Shown piece after piece: positions 44,290 to 53,051 of a stretch of DNA of 64,000 nt. The notes beneath the pieces are model-generated. The model saw nothing but the letters and a program-made list of their open reading frames with translations. It was not told the origin of the DNA and ran no database searches. How positions within the stretch are numbered: the first letter of the stretch is position 1; each line of letters begins with the position of its first letter. Source of the DNA: Bacteroidota bacterium (GTDB taxonomy: Bacteria; Bacteroidota; Bacteroidia; Flavobacteriales; Flavobacteriaceae); assembly GCA_018829465.1 (NCBI GenBank), contig JAHJTN010000006.1:1-64000 (forward strand), written 5' to 3'. Position numbers and translations under genes: made by a program.

Positions 44290-44847
44290 TTATTCATTGT
44301 TTTTGATAAAATCAGAGGTCATGAATGTGTAATCGTTTGCTGCGCCATAGATGTGGCATTTGCTACAAAACTTAGCCCATTTGGATGTGCCGGTACTGAT
44401 TTTACCTTTACCGCCCATGACCCATCCCCAGTCGCCTGTTTCGGGAGATTCACCTTCTTTTAATTTAACCATAATGGTCAATTGTGGTTTTCCTTGTGCT
44501 TCCCATTTTTTCTGGTTGCCGTAGGTTTCTTTAACAATCACGGTGCCTGCGGGGTACTTAGGGTTTCCGGATTGTTTGTGTGTGGCTTCACCGGTTTTAT
44601 TGACATAGATGTCTCTGTATGCTTTGGTGCCTTTGTGTTTGCCGTCCAAAAATCCGGTAGGATCTCCTGTGTTTGGATTTCCGGCAGTGATTTTGTGCCA
44701 AGATTTATAATCGATCCATAACGGGTTCATTTCGCCGGCTTCTACCGCCACGTATTCGCCTTCTTTGAGGGCGTCTGCGTTTTTGAAAGAAATAAATGCC
44801 AATGCCACGAGCGCCAGCATACTTAATGTTACTACAGTTTTTTTCAT
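44290..44847 (-). CDS. cytochrome P460 family protein
   Basis: A 185-residue periplasmic c-type heme protein. The signal peptide covers about residues 1-26. CSKCH at 161-165 is the heme attachment site near the C-terminus, as in cytochrome P460, with the beta-rich body including YRDIYVNKTGEA and YPAGTVIVKETYG. P460 proteins oxidise hydroxylamine or bind NO in some bacteria; in others the role is unknown. Encoded 36 bp downstream of a cytochrome c, probably as its redox partner. Confidence 0.87.
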   Translation of the reverse strand: MKKTVVTLSMLALVALAFISFKNADALKEGEYVAVEAGEMNPLWIDYKSWHKITAGNPNTGDPTGFLDGKHKGTKAYRDIYVNKTGEATHKQSGNPKYPAGTVIVKETYGNQKKWEAQGKPQLTIMVKLKEGESPETGDWGWVMGGKGKISTGTSKWAKFCSKCHIYGAANDYTFMTSDFIKNNE

Positions 44848-44883
44848 GTTATTTGGTTTTAAAGATTTTAATGATTTGTTTGC

Positions 44884-45285
44884 TTAATTTTTAAGGCTTC
44901 GGATATAGTTGACTAAATCCCATCGTTGGGCTTCGGAAATCACCGGTTCCCATTTTACCATTGCGCCACGGCCGTTGGTGATTTTCCAAAAAATTTCGCC
45001 ATCGGTTTGCGCTTGTACTTTGTCTGATGTTAAATCTGCCGGTTTTGGATTCAGAGCTTTTCCACCGGGGCCATCGCCTTTTCCGGCGTCGCCATGGCAA
45101 ATTACACAATTAGATTGGTAAACTTTTTTACCTTTTTTACCTGATATAATTTTTTTGCCGTCATCAACGGGGTTTTTTATACTTTTAGCAGACTCGGGGG
45201 CTTTCCAAGGATCTTGAAAATCATTGACGGTAAATGCTGCGAGGAACAAACAGGTAGGGATTAAGAAGATAATTACTTTTTTCAT
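44884..45285 (-). CDS. monoheme cytochrome c
   Basis: A 133-residue periplasmic protein with signal peptide (about 1-18), heme motif CVICH at 60-64, and a probable methionine ligand in GRGAMVKWEPVISE (about 106). The fold NCVICHGDAGKGDGPGG...NYIRSLK is class I cytochrome c, with KALNPKPADL typical of a subgroup. It probably carries electrons for the neighbouring P460. Confidence 0.9.
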   Translation of the reverse strand: MKKVIIFLIPTCLFLAAFTVNDFQDPWKAPESAKSIKNPVDDGKKIISGKKGKKVYQSNCVICHGDAGKGDGPGGKALNPKPADLTSDKVQAQTDGEIFWKITNGRGAMVKWEPVISEAQRWDLVNYIRSLKN

Positions 45286-45421
45286 AATGTTTAGATAATT
45301 TATAATACAGTAAGTCGCCCAAAAAAAAGCGACATCAATTTGTACGATAAGCAGAGTCTTACTTACAGGTTAATTGTTAATTTTTTGTTAATTTTTAAAA
45401 TGCTGTTTATTTGTTTTTTGG

Positions 45422-45429
45422 TACTTTTG
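45422..45429 (+). promoter_or_regulatory. -7 promoter element TACTTTTG for the PUL regulator
   Basis: TAnnTTTG 19 bp before the regulator ATG; no convincing -33. Confidence 0.4.
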
Positions 45430-45448
45430 AAGGGATAAATGCGCGCAA

Positions 45449-48253
45449 ATGAATTATTTTTCTTCATGGTTTTCAGTACTTTTTCTTGTTGTTGGATATG
45501 TGGCTAAAGGTCAGATTGAATCCACATACATTGAGAATTTTACAAAAGAAGATTACAAAAGTGCAAATCAAAATTGGGGCATTTCAGTAGATTCAAACAA
45601 TTTTGTTTATGTGGCAAACAATGATGGCCTGTTGGTATTTGACGGCTTTAGATGGGAAAAATATCAATTGCCCAACAACACTATTCTTCGATCCGTTTCT
45701 GTAGTAAACGACACTATCTATGTAGGTTCTTACGAAGAGTTTGGTTATTTTCTTCAGGATGATAAGGGATTTCTGTATTATACTTCACTGAGCGACAAAA
45801 TAGATTCGAGTTTATTGACAAACTACGAGTTTTGGCAAATAGATAAAATTGGTGCCAACATTTATTTTAAATCCTTTTCAAAAATATTTGTTTGGGATGG
45901 AATAAAAATTACAGAATTAAAGGGAATAACGACCACTGCAATAACCTCTTTTGTCAACAAAGAAAAATATATTATTGGGACGTTGGACAAAGGGCTTTTT
46001 GTCCTTGATAGCAGTAAAGACACTTTTTATCCTATCATAAAATCTACATTCTTTTATGACAAACCTATAAGTGCAATTACAAATATTGGAGAAAATATGC
46101 TGGTTGGCACCATTAACAATGGATGTTTTATTGAAACTGCCACCGGATATGTTCGATGGGATACAGAGGTAAATGGGTATTTGGAAAAGTATCAGCTTAA
46201 CAAAATAAATGCATTGGAAGATGGCAGGCTCGTTTTTGGAACCATATTAAATGGTTTGTATATAACAGATTCAAACGGGAAAATTCTTTATCATCTAAAC
46301 AAACCTAATGGTTTGCAAAACAATACGGTTTTGGGTCAAACCATAGACAATAATGGCAATTTGTGGGTTGGTCTGGACAATGGTGTGGACATGATTGGTC
46401 TTAATATTCCTGTCAAATATTTTACTGACAAAACAGGGGTTTTGGGCTCTGTATATGCGCTTCACAGACGAAATGATTTGTTGCTGTTGGGGTCGAACAA
46501 AGGTGTTTTTACGTTAAATGAAAATGCACTCAGTTTAATTCCTAATTCACAAGGTCATGTGTGGGGAATCACGAAATTGAATAACAGCGTTTTTGTGAGC
46601 CATAACAATGGGCTTTTTAAAATAGAGGGGCGTAAGTTCGAAAAGGCACAGGAGTCTTTAGGTGGCTGGGGTCTCATTAAAATACCCGAAAAAAAGCAAT
46701 ATGTTCAGGGTCTCTACAACGGAATCGGAATTATTGACCCTGACGAAAACCCATTAAGGATACACAAAGTTAAGGGATATACAGATCCTGTAAAATTTTT
46801 AGTGTTTGAAAATCCGGAAGTTTTGTGGGTTACACATCCCTACAAAGGGGTACAGAGACTAAAACTCAATAAATCATTAGATTCTGTAGTTTCCAAAGAG
46901 AATTACGCAAATAAAGGGCTCATCACCATATACAAAGCTGCTGTTTTTGAAATGGATGGCAGGATTTTGTTTCCTTCTGCTAAAGGATGGCAAGTTTATG
47001 AGCCTCTGTCTGATTCTATAGTGATGTACGAAGAATTGAATAAAAAATTAGGAGCGTTTAAACAGTCCACTATTGTAGATAAAGATGAAGATGGTGTTTG
47101 GTTTGACAGCAGCAACCATTTGGTTTACTTGGATAAAAAATCACAATCTTTATGGGAACTACCCTCTCGCTTTTTTAAAGAAAGATTGGTTCAAAACAAT
47201 GTTGAAATAACCAGACTAAACCAGGGAGACTGGCTCTTAGCGCTTGACGACGGCTATGCTAAAATAGACCTAGATATTTTACGCACTATGAGACAACATA
47301 TTGAGCTAGAGACTATCATTACAAGACATATCAAATCCAATGATAAATACATTTCCCTAGATGAAGGCTTCACCGGCGTTAAACCGGGTAAGAACAGTAT
47401 AGAGATTGATGTAACCACAAATCAAAGAATTCGAGTTTCCGGTGTTAAATACAGATTAAACAACTACGAGAAAGACTGGCATATAACACATTCGGGCAGC
47501 ATTAAATACAGCAACATACCAAGTGGTGATTACACCCTAGAGATGGTTGCTCTTGGTGAACAAGGAAACGAAGTTGGTGCAGTATTAAAAACATCAATCA
47601 GTGTACTACCTCCCTGGTTTTTAACCAATTGGGCAAAGCTAAGTTATGTGCTAGTTTTTCTTTTGTTAATGTACAGTTTTTACGCTATCAATCAATTCTT
47701 GCTTAATAAAAATCAGAAAAAATTAAGGATCAAGCACGTGCAGGAACAACGAAAAATAATGCATCAAAAGAAAATAGAACTTGAAAAAAAATTAATAGAA
47801 ATTAAATCACAACAATATAAAGAAGAACTCATCAATAAAGAAAAGGAGTTAGCCAACACGGCAATCTCTATACTTAGAAATAAAGAAACACTCAAGCAAA
47901 TTAAAATGGAGTTTGTGGCTAAAAGAGATTCCTTTACTGACGTTTTCAGCTACAAACGGTTAATTAAGAAACTAGATAAAAGCATAGAAAGTGACGAAGC
48001 AAGTGAGCTGTTTGAAACAAATTTTGATGCAGTACACGAAGATTTTCTAAAAAAACTTATAGAAAAACACCCCAAACTCACCGCTAAAGACCTGAAATTG
48101 TGTGCCATGCTTAGGATGAATCTCACTAACAAAGAGATTGCACCACTACTCAACATAACGTACAGAAGTGTAGAATTACAGCGATACAGACTTAGAAAGA
48201 AACTAACTCTGACTACCAAAGAAGACCTTATTAGGTATCTTTTACAATTCTAG
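45449..48253 (+). CDS. transmembrane sensor-regulator: propeller, triple-Tyr domain, LuxR HTH
   Basis: A 934-residue single-protein signal transducer. A signal peptide (about 1-22) leads to a periplasmic region with two-component-type propeller repeats (about 40-640, e.g. GLQNNTVLGQTIDNNGNLWVG). A Y_Y_Y-like domain follows (about 655-722, VKYRLNNYEKDWHITHSG), then one membrane helix (about 728-752), a coiled coil (about 755-830), and a LuxR-type HTH (about 870-934, LTNKEIAPLLNITYRSVELQ). There is no histidine kinase or receiver domain, so the signal passes straight to DNA binding. It lies next to susC and is the likely PUL activator, like SusR. Confidence 0.88.
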   Translation: MNYFSSWFSVLFLVVGYVAKGQIESTYIENFTKEDYKSANQNWGISVDSNNFVYVANNDGLLVFDGFRWEKYQLPNNTILRSVSVVNDTIYVGSYEEFGYFLQDDKGFLYYTSLSDKIDSSLLTNYEFWQIDKIGANIYFKSFSKIFVWDGIKITELKGITTTAITSFVNKEKYIIGTLDKGLFVLDSSKDTFYPIIKSTFFYDKPISAITNIGENMLVGTINNGCFIETATGYVRWDTEVNGYLEKYQLNKINALEDGRLVFGTILNGLYITDSNGKILYHLNKPNGLQNNTVLGQTIDNNGNLWVGLDNGVDMIGLNIPVKYFTDKTGVLGSVYALHRRNDLLLLGSNKGVFTLNENALSLIPNSQGHVWGITKLNNSVFVSHNNGLFKIEGRKFEKAQESLGGWGLIKIPEKKQYVQGLYNGIGIIDPDENPLRIHKVKGYTDPVKFLVFENPEVLWVTHPYKGVQRLKLNKSLDSVVSKENYANKGLITIYKAAVFEMDGRILFPSAKGWQVYEPLSDSIVMYEELNKKLGAFKQSTIVDKDEDGVWFDSSNHLVYLDKKSQSLWELPSRFFKERLVQNNVEITRLNQGDWLLALDDGYAKIDLDILRTMRQHIELETIITRHIKSNDKYISLDEGFTGVKPGKNSIEIDVTTNQRIRVSGVKYRLNNYEKDWHITHSGSIKYSNIPSGDYTLEMVALGEQGNEVGAVLKTSISVLPPWFLTNWAKLSYVLVFLLLMYSFYAINQFLLNKNQKKLRIKHVQEQRKIMHQKKIELEKKLIEIKSQQYKEELINKEKELANTAISILRNKETLKQIKMEFVAKRDSFTDVFSYKRLIKKLDKSIESDEASELFETNFDAVHEDFLKKLIEKHPKLTAKDLKLCAMLRMNLTNKEIAPLLNITYRSVELQRYRLRKKLTLTTKEDLIRYLLQF

Positions 48254-48256
48254 ATT

Positions 48257-48273
48257 ACATCAAAAGTACATCA
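48257..48273 (+). promoter_or_regulatory. operator-like site 1, ACATCAAAAGTACATCA
   Basis: Two ACATCA half sites 11 bp apart, just after the regulator stop codon. It matches site 2 (48362-48378) at 15 of 17 positions in inverted orientation. Confidence 0.5.
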
Positions 48274-48355
48274 TTAGGCATATTTTAACGCATTTTTATA
48301 TGCTACGAAAACGTTTGAAACAATGGTTTATCCTGAATTAACAGTTTTCTTTAAC

Positions 48356-48378
48356 ACATCATGATGTACATTTGATGA
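48356..48378 (-). promoter_or_regulatory. operator-like site 2 with a perfect palindrome
   Basis: ACATCATGATGT at 48356-48367 is a perfect 12-bp palindrome. On the minus strand, 48378-48362 reads TCATCAAATGTACATCA. Half sites are 11 bp apart. It lies 35 bp upstream of the susC -7 element, a suitable place for an activator. Confidence 0.55.
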
Positions 48379-48412
48379 CAACATGCCTATGCAAAATTAA
48401 CAATTAAGTGTG

Positions 48413-48420
48413 TAGTTTTG
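48413..48420 (+). promoter_or_regulatory. -7 promoter element TAGTTTTG for susC
   Basis: TAnnTTTG 33 bp before the susC ATG. There is no -33 TTTG, which fits an activator-dependent promoter. Confidence 0.45.
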
Positions 48421-48453
48421 ATTCATGACAAAATCTCAAAATACACACTCAAA

Positions 48454-51444
48454 ATGAAGAAACTTTTAACCTTATTATGCTGTTCTCTCGTGTTCCTCAC
48501 ACAGGCACAAACAAGAGAACTCAGCGGAACAGTTTTAGACGAATTTAGCCAACCGCTACCCGGTGTTACCATCGTGATTAAAGGTACTACAACCGGAACA
48601 ACCACCGATTTTGACGGAAAATACAGCTTAAATGCCCAAACCGGGCAGATTTTGGTATTTAGCTACATCGGTTTTGAACCCCAAGAAATCACGGTGCAAA
48701 ACAACAATGTTATCAACGTCACATTACTTGCTGCTGTTACACAAATAGATGAAGTAGTGGTCATTGGCTATGGTACAAGCAAAAAGAGGGATTTGGTCGG
48801 GTCTGTTGGAAGTTTAAAATCTGAGGAAATTAATATTTCACCCGTACTTACCGTTTCCGAAGCCATACAAGGAAAACTTGCCGGTGTCCAAATCATCAAC
48901 AGTGGAGCACCGGGTGCGCAACCCGAAATTAGAGTTCGCGGAACAGGTTCAGTATTAGGAGGCGTAAATCCGCTCTATGTAGTTGACGGAATTATTGTGA
49001 CAGACATAACTAATATAAACAACAATGATATTTTATCGATCGACGTTCTGAAGGACGCATCCTCTGCCGCCATTTATGGATCTCGTGGTGCTAACGGTGT
49101 TATTCTTATCACTACCAAATCCGGTAAATCTGGAAAACCGAAAGTCAGCTTTAACAGCTTCTTCGGATTTAACACTTTAGGTGATATTACCAATGATGTA
49201 GATTTAGCAGATGCACAACTTTTCGCAAGATTTACAAATGAAGCGCTTGAGAGAAATGGAAATGCCCCTAGATTCACGGAAGAAGAAATAGCAAATCTGC
49301 CCAATACAGATTGGTTTGACCTCATAACACGGGAAGGTGTATTTCAAAATCACACAGGTTCCATCTCCGGAGGTACCGAAAATTCAAAATATTTTGTAAG
49401 CTTAGGATATTATGAAGAAGAAGGTATTTTGCTTAAAAACAAATTTGAACGAATGAACCTAAGGGCTAACAATGAATATACCGTAGCCAAAATCTTTAAA
49501 TTCGGGCACAACATCGGTTTGTCCAAATCCAAAACGCACAATCCGCTGACGGGAGCTTTTGATGCAGCTTTCAAGCAATCACCCGCCATACCTGTAAAAG
49601 ACGAGAACGGTAATTTTTTCCGCTCAACAGTCAACAACGTAGGTAACCCCGTATTTATGTTGGAAAATTTCAACAGCAAAAACCGAGACAGAAGAATTAC
49701 AGGAAACGTTTGGGGAGAAGTAGAATTGTTCAAATATTTTAAGTTTAAAACCACCGCTTCTGCCGAAACCTTCAATGGCGAAGCCATCAACTTTGCCCCG
49801 GAAACAAGAATTTTCAACGACGCCGGTGGCGTAGAAGAGAACACAACTAGTAGGTTGACCGTAAGTGAAACCGATAACTGGCGTGTTATTTGGGACAATG
49901 TCATCTCTTTTCAAAAAGTTTTCCTAGAAAAACACGATGTATCGGCAATAGTCGGTGTAACCAATGAAGAATTCAGAAGCAGAACCCTTGTAGGCACAGC
50001 ACTCAATGTACCACCACAAGACAATTTCAGATTTTTAAGCCTGGGTGACGTTGCCGGTCGAACGGTTAACGACTTTGGTGACAGGTTTAAAAGAGTAGGC
50101 TACTTTGGAAGAATACAATACGGTTATGACAACAAATACTTGTTGACAGCAACCATAAGAAGAGAAGGATCTTCCAAATTCTCATCCAACAACAGGTGGG
50201 ACAATTTCCCTTCCATCGGTATCGGCTGGAACATCACAAATGAAAGTTTTATGAGCAATCAAAATATATTTGACTACTTAAAACTCAGATGGAGTTGGGG
50301 TGAAACCGGAAATGATAATATTGCTTCCAATGAATTTATCGCAACAATCACTACAGGTCTAAATGCGGTTATCAACGAGGCCATCGTCACCGGCTCTACC
50401 ATTGAAGAAATTAAAGATGCCAATTTAAAATGGGAAACCACCCAAGAAAATGATTTGGGATTAGAATTTTCAACACTTAATGGAAGCCTCACCGGATCTT
50501 TAGACTATTATTACAAAAAAGCTTCTAACCTGCTGTTTCCAACCAGCATACCTCAAGCACTTGGCGACAACAGTTTCATTACAAATAGTGCCACTATTGT
50601 CAATGAAGGTTTTGAAGTTTCTTTAAGCTATGCCAATACTATTGGCAATGATTTCAAATACAGTATTTCCGGAAATCTAACCTTTAACGAAAACGAAGTC
50701 AAGCAAATCAAAACACTCATTCCCGATGCAGAAGCCTCAATCATAAGTGGAGGTCTTGGAAACGGGCAAGTAACCACAAAAACGGAAGTCGGTCACGAAG
50801 TGGGTAGTTTTTGGTTGTTTGATGCCATTGGCATTTTCGGATCTCAAGAAGAAATTGATGCCTCAGCACAACCCGGTGCCAAAGTTGGCGACCTTAGATT
50901 TGACGATGCCAACGGCGACGGCACAATCAACGATTTAGACAGAAAACACTTCGGATCTTTCCAACCGCGTTATTATTTTGGTATCAATTTAAATTTTGAG
51001 TACAAAAAATTTGATCTGTTGATCAATACATTTGGCAACTGGGGCAATTTAGTTTTCAACGGCAAACGCGCACAGCGATTTGGAGGAGAGAACATAGAAG
51101 TAGATGTCGCTAATGGCAGATATTCACCGTCAAACCCCAACCCTAATGCATCAAACCCGAGAGCGTCAAATGAAATCCCAAGACCGTCTGACCACTTTTT
51201 AGACGCAGGCGATTTCTTCAGAATCAACAACATTACCTTAGGATATACCCTACCTACCAAATGGGTATCAACTATTGGGTCTTCTAGAGCAAGGGTTTAC
51301 ATCAGTGCCCAAAATGCTTTTACAGCCCAAGCATTTGGTGGTTTCAACCCCGAATTGCCGGGCAGTCCACTCTCATCAGGCATCGAGTTAAATGCTTTTC
51401 CTACAACCGCAAAATTCACCGCCGGATTTAATTTAGATTTTTAA
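48454..51444 (+). CDS. SusC/RagA TonB-dependent outer membrane transporter
   Basis: A 996-residue outer membrane receptor. The signal peptide (about 1-19, ending LTQAQ) precedes a carboxypeptidase-like regulatory domain (about 22-105, ELSGTVLDEFSQPLPGVTIVIKG) and a plug with the SusC signature VLKDASSAAIYGSRGANGVILITTK. A 22-stranded barrel ends FTAGFNLDF. It imports oligosaccharides with SusD as lid. The ATG at 48454 is chosen because the signal peptide starts there; an upstream TTG would add 12 residues. susD follows after 12 bp. Confidence 0.97.
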   Translation: MKKLLTLLCCSLVFLTQAQTRELSGTVLDEFSQPLPGVTIVIKGTTTGTTTDFDGKYSLNAQTGQILVFSYIGFEPQEITVQNNNVINVTLLAAVTQIDEVVVIGYGTSKKRDLVGSVGSLKSEEINISPVLTVSEAIQGKLAGVQIINSGAPGAQPEIRVRGTGSVLGGVNPLYVVDGIIVTDITNINNNDILSIDVLKDASSAAIYGSRGANGVILITTKSGKSGKPKVSFNSFFGFNTLGDITNDVDLADAQLFARFTNEALERNGNAPRFTEEEIANLPNTDWFDLITREGVFQNHTGSISGGTENSKYFVSLGYYEEEGILLKNKFERMNLRANNEYTVAKIFKFGHNIGLSKSKTHNPLTGAFDAAFKQSPAIPVKDENGNFFRSTVNNVGNPVFMLENFNSKNRDRRITGNVWGEVELFKYFKFKTTASAETFNGEAINFAPETRIFNDAGGVEENTTSRLTVSETDNWRVIWDNVISFQKVFLEKHDVSAIVGVTNEEFRSRTLVGTALNVPPQDNFRFLSLGDVAGRTVNDFGDRFKRVGYFGRIQYGYDNKYLLTATIRREGSSKFSSNNRWDNFPSIGIGWNITNESFMSNQNIFDYLKLRWSWGETGNDNIASNEFIATITTGLNAVINEAIVTGSTIEEIKDANLKWETTQENDLGLEFSTLNGSLTGSLDYYYKKASNLLFPTSIPQALGDNSFITNSATIVNEGFEVSLSYANTIGNDFKYSISGNLTFNENEVKQIKTLIPDAEASIISGGLGNGQVTTKTEVGHEVGSFWLFDAIGIFGSQEEIDASAQPGAKVGDLRFDDANGDGTINDLDRKHFGSFQPRYYFGINLNFEYKKFDLLINTFGNWGNLVFNGKRAQRFGGENIEVDVANGRYSPSNPNPNASNPRASNEIPRPSDHFLDAGDFFRINNITLGYTLPTKWVSTIGSSRARVYISAQNAFTAQAFGGFNPELPGSPLSSGIELNAFPTTAKFTAGFNLDF

Positions 51445-51456
51445 AAATTGTATACT

Positions 51457-52935
51457 ATGAAGACTATTTTCAAGACATTAAAACTACATTATTTTTTGAG
51501 CATGTTTGTCCTCAGCATGATGGTCTCATGCAGCGATGACCTCAACATCAAACCCGAAGGCCAAATTACCCCGGAAGGTTTCTTCTCCACCGATAGAGCC
51601 GTCGAACTGGTAAATGCCATTTACAACAATTTGCTACAGTGGCCGCAACACTCTTTTTCTTGGCTAGGAGTTTCCAGCATCATATCTGATGATGCCGATA
51701 AGGGCAGTGACCCCGGCGATACTGGAGCAGACAAAGACAAGTTAGATGCATTGACATTTACTTCTACCGATCCATCTGCAAATGAAGTATGGGGTGCAAA
51801 TTTTAGAGGAATTACCAGGTCTAACACAGCTATAAGTATCATCTCTAGCCCCGATACACAAATCGATGAAACCTTTAGAAACCGCTTGATTGGTGAAGCC
51901 CGATTTATGAGGGCATACTTCTATTTCAACCTGGTTCGCATGTTTGGCGATGTACCCAAACTCGATCGTGTGCTTAATCCAAATATCCCCGAAGATCTAG
52001 CTGCAGTCTCTATCAGAGTGCCAAAGGCAGAAATTTATGATTTAATCATCTCAGATTTGACCTTTGCCTCAGAAAATCTTTTCCCAAAATCAGAAATGGA
52101 CATTGGCAGAGCCACCTCAGGAGCTGCAAAAACATTGTTGGCTAAAGTGAATATGTATCTGGGTAATTGGTCAGAAGTCAAAAGACTCACAGATGAAGTT
52201 ATAGCATCAGGACAGTATAACCTCCAAGCAGATTATGCCACGCTCTGGAGAGAAAGTAGTGAAAACGGACCAGAATCCATTTTTGAAGTACAGGGTTTAG
52301 GAGGCCCATTAAACCTAGGTGTTCAAGGATACGTAGTCACCCAAAGCGTTCGCGGTCAATGGGGTTGGGGCTTTAATACACCATCAGAAGATTTGGTAAA
52401 TGCTTATGACGCCGCCGGCGATGAAATACGCAAAAACGCCACTATCATTTTTGCCGGAGAAACCATGTGGGACGGAGAACAAGTTATCGCTTCACCCCCC
52501 AACCCACGCTACAACGAAAAAGCCTATCTAAGTCGTGTAGCTGAGACCTTCAACGGTAATGACTGGGAATCCAACAAAAACATTCGCATACTCAGGTATG
52601 CAGAAGTACTACTTATGAACGCAGAAGCATCTAATGAACTTGGACAAACAGGTCCGGCACTACAGTCGCTAAACGAGGTAAGACAAAGAGTCAACCTTGC
52701 GGATGTGACAACCACCAATCAAGCCGAACTTCGTATGGCTATTTGGAATGAAAGACGCTTGGAACTTGCTTTCGAACACGACCGTTGGTTTGACCTTATC
52801 AGGCAAGGACGCGCCGGACAAGTCATGCGTGCGCTTGGCAAGCCTTTTGTGGATGGCAAACACGAACTTTTCCCCATACCACAGGCACAGATAGAAGTTT
52901 CGGGAGGCTCACTCACCCAAAACCCGGGTTATTAA
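51457..52935 (+). CDS. SusD/RagB surface glycan-binding lipoprotein
   Basis: A 492-residue SusD-family protein. The lipobox is MMVSC with C25. The N-terminal TPR-rich body includes RFMRAYFYFNLVRMFGDVPKLDR, and the C-terminus has the characteristic RLELAFEHDRWFDLIRQGRAGQVM and LFPIPQAQIEVSGGSLTQNPGY. It captures glycan at the cell surface and closes over SusC. The terminator 60 bp downstream should make susCD more abundant than the enzyme genes that follow. Confidence 0.96.
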   Translation: MKTIFKTLKLHYFLSMFVLSMMVSCSDDLNIKPEGQITPEGFFSTDRAVELVNAIYNNLLQWPQHSFSWLGVSSIISDDADKGSDPGDTGADKDKLDALTFTSTDPSANEVWGANFRGITRSNTAISIISSPDTQIDETFRNRLIGEARFMRAYFYFNLVRMFGDVPKLDRVLNPNIPEDLAAVSIRVPKAEIYDLIISDLTFASENLFPKSEMDIGRATSGAAKTLLAKVNMYLGNWSEVKRLTDEVIASGQYNLQADYATLWRESSENGPESIFEVQGLGGPLNLGVQGYVVTQSVRGQWGWGFNTPSEDLVNAYDAAGDEIRKNATIIFAGETMWDGEQVIASPPNPRYNEKAYLSRVAETFNGNDWESNKNIRILRYAEVLLMNAEASNELGQTGPALQSLNEVRQRVNLADVTTTNQAELRMAIWNERRLELAFEHDRWFDLIRQGRAGQVMRALGKPFVDGKHELFPIPQAQIEVSGGSLTQNPGY

Positions 52936-52995
52936 TAACGAAATTCGATTTGTTCTTCATATTAATTTGATTCATTTGATTTTTGTTAGTAAACG

Positions 52996-53021
52996 CTACG
53001 CCCGTCAAGGGCGTAGTTTTT
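52996..53021 (+). terminator. terminator/attenuator after susD
   Basis: CTACGCCC, a 5-base loop and GGGCGTAG followed by T. The next gene starts 30 bp later, so partial read-through is likely. Confidence 0.85.
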
Positions 53022-53051
53022 AATTGATATATTAACATTGAAATCCAATCC

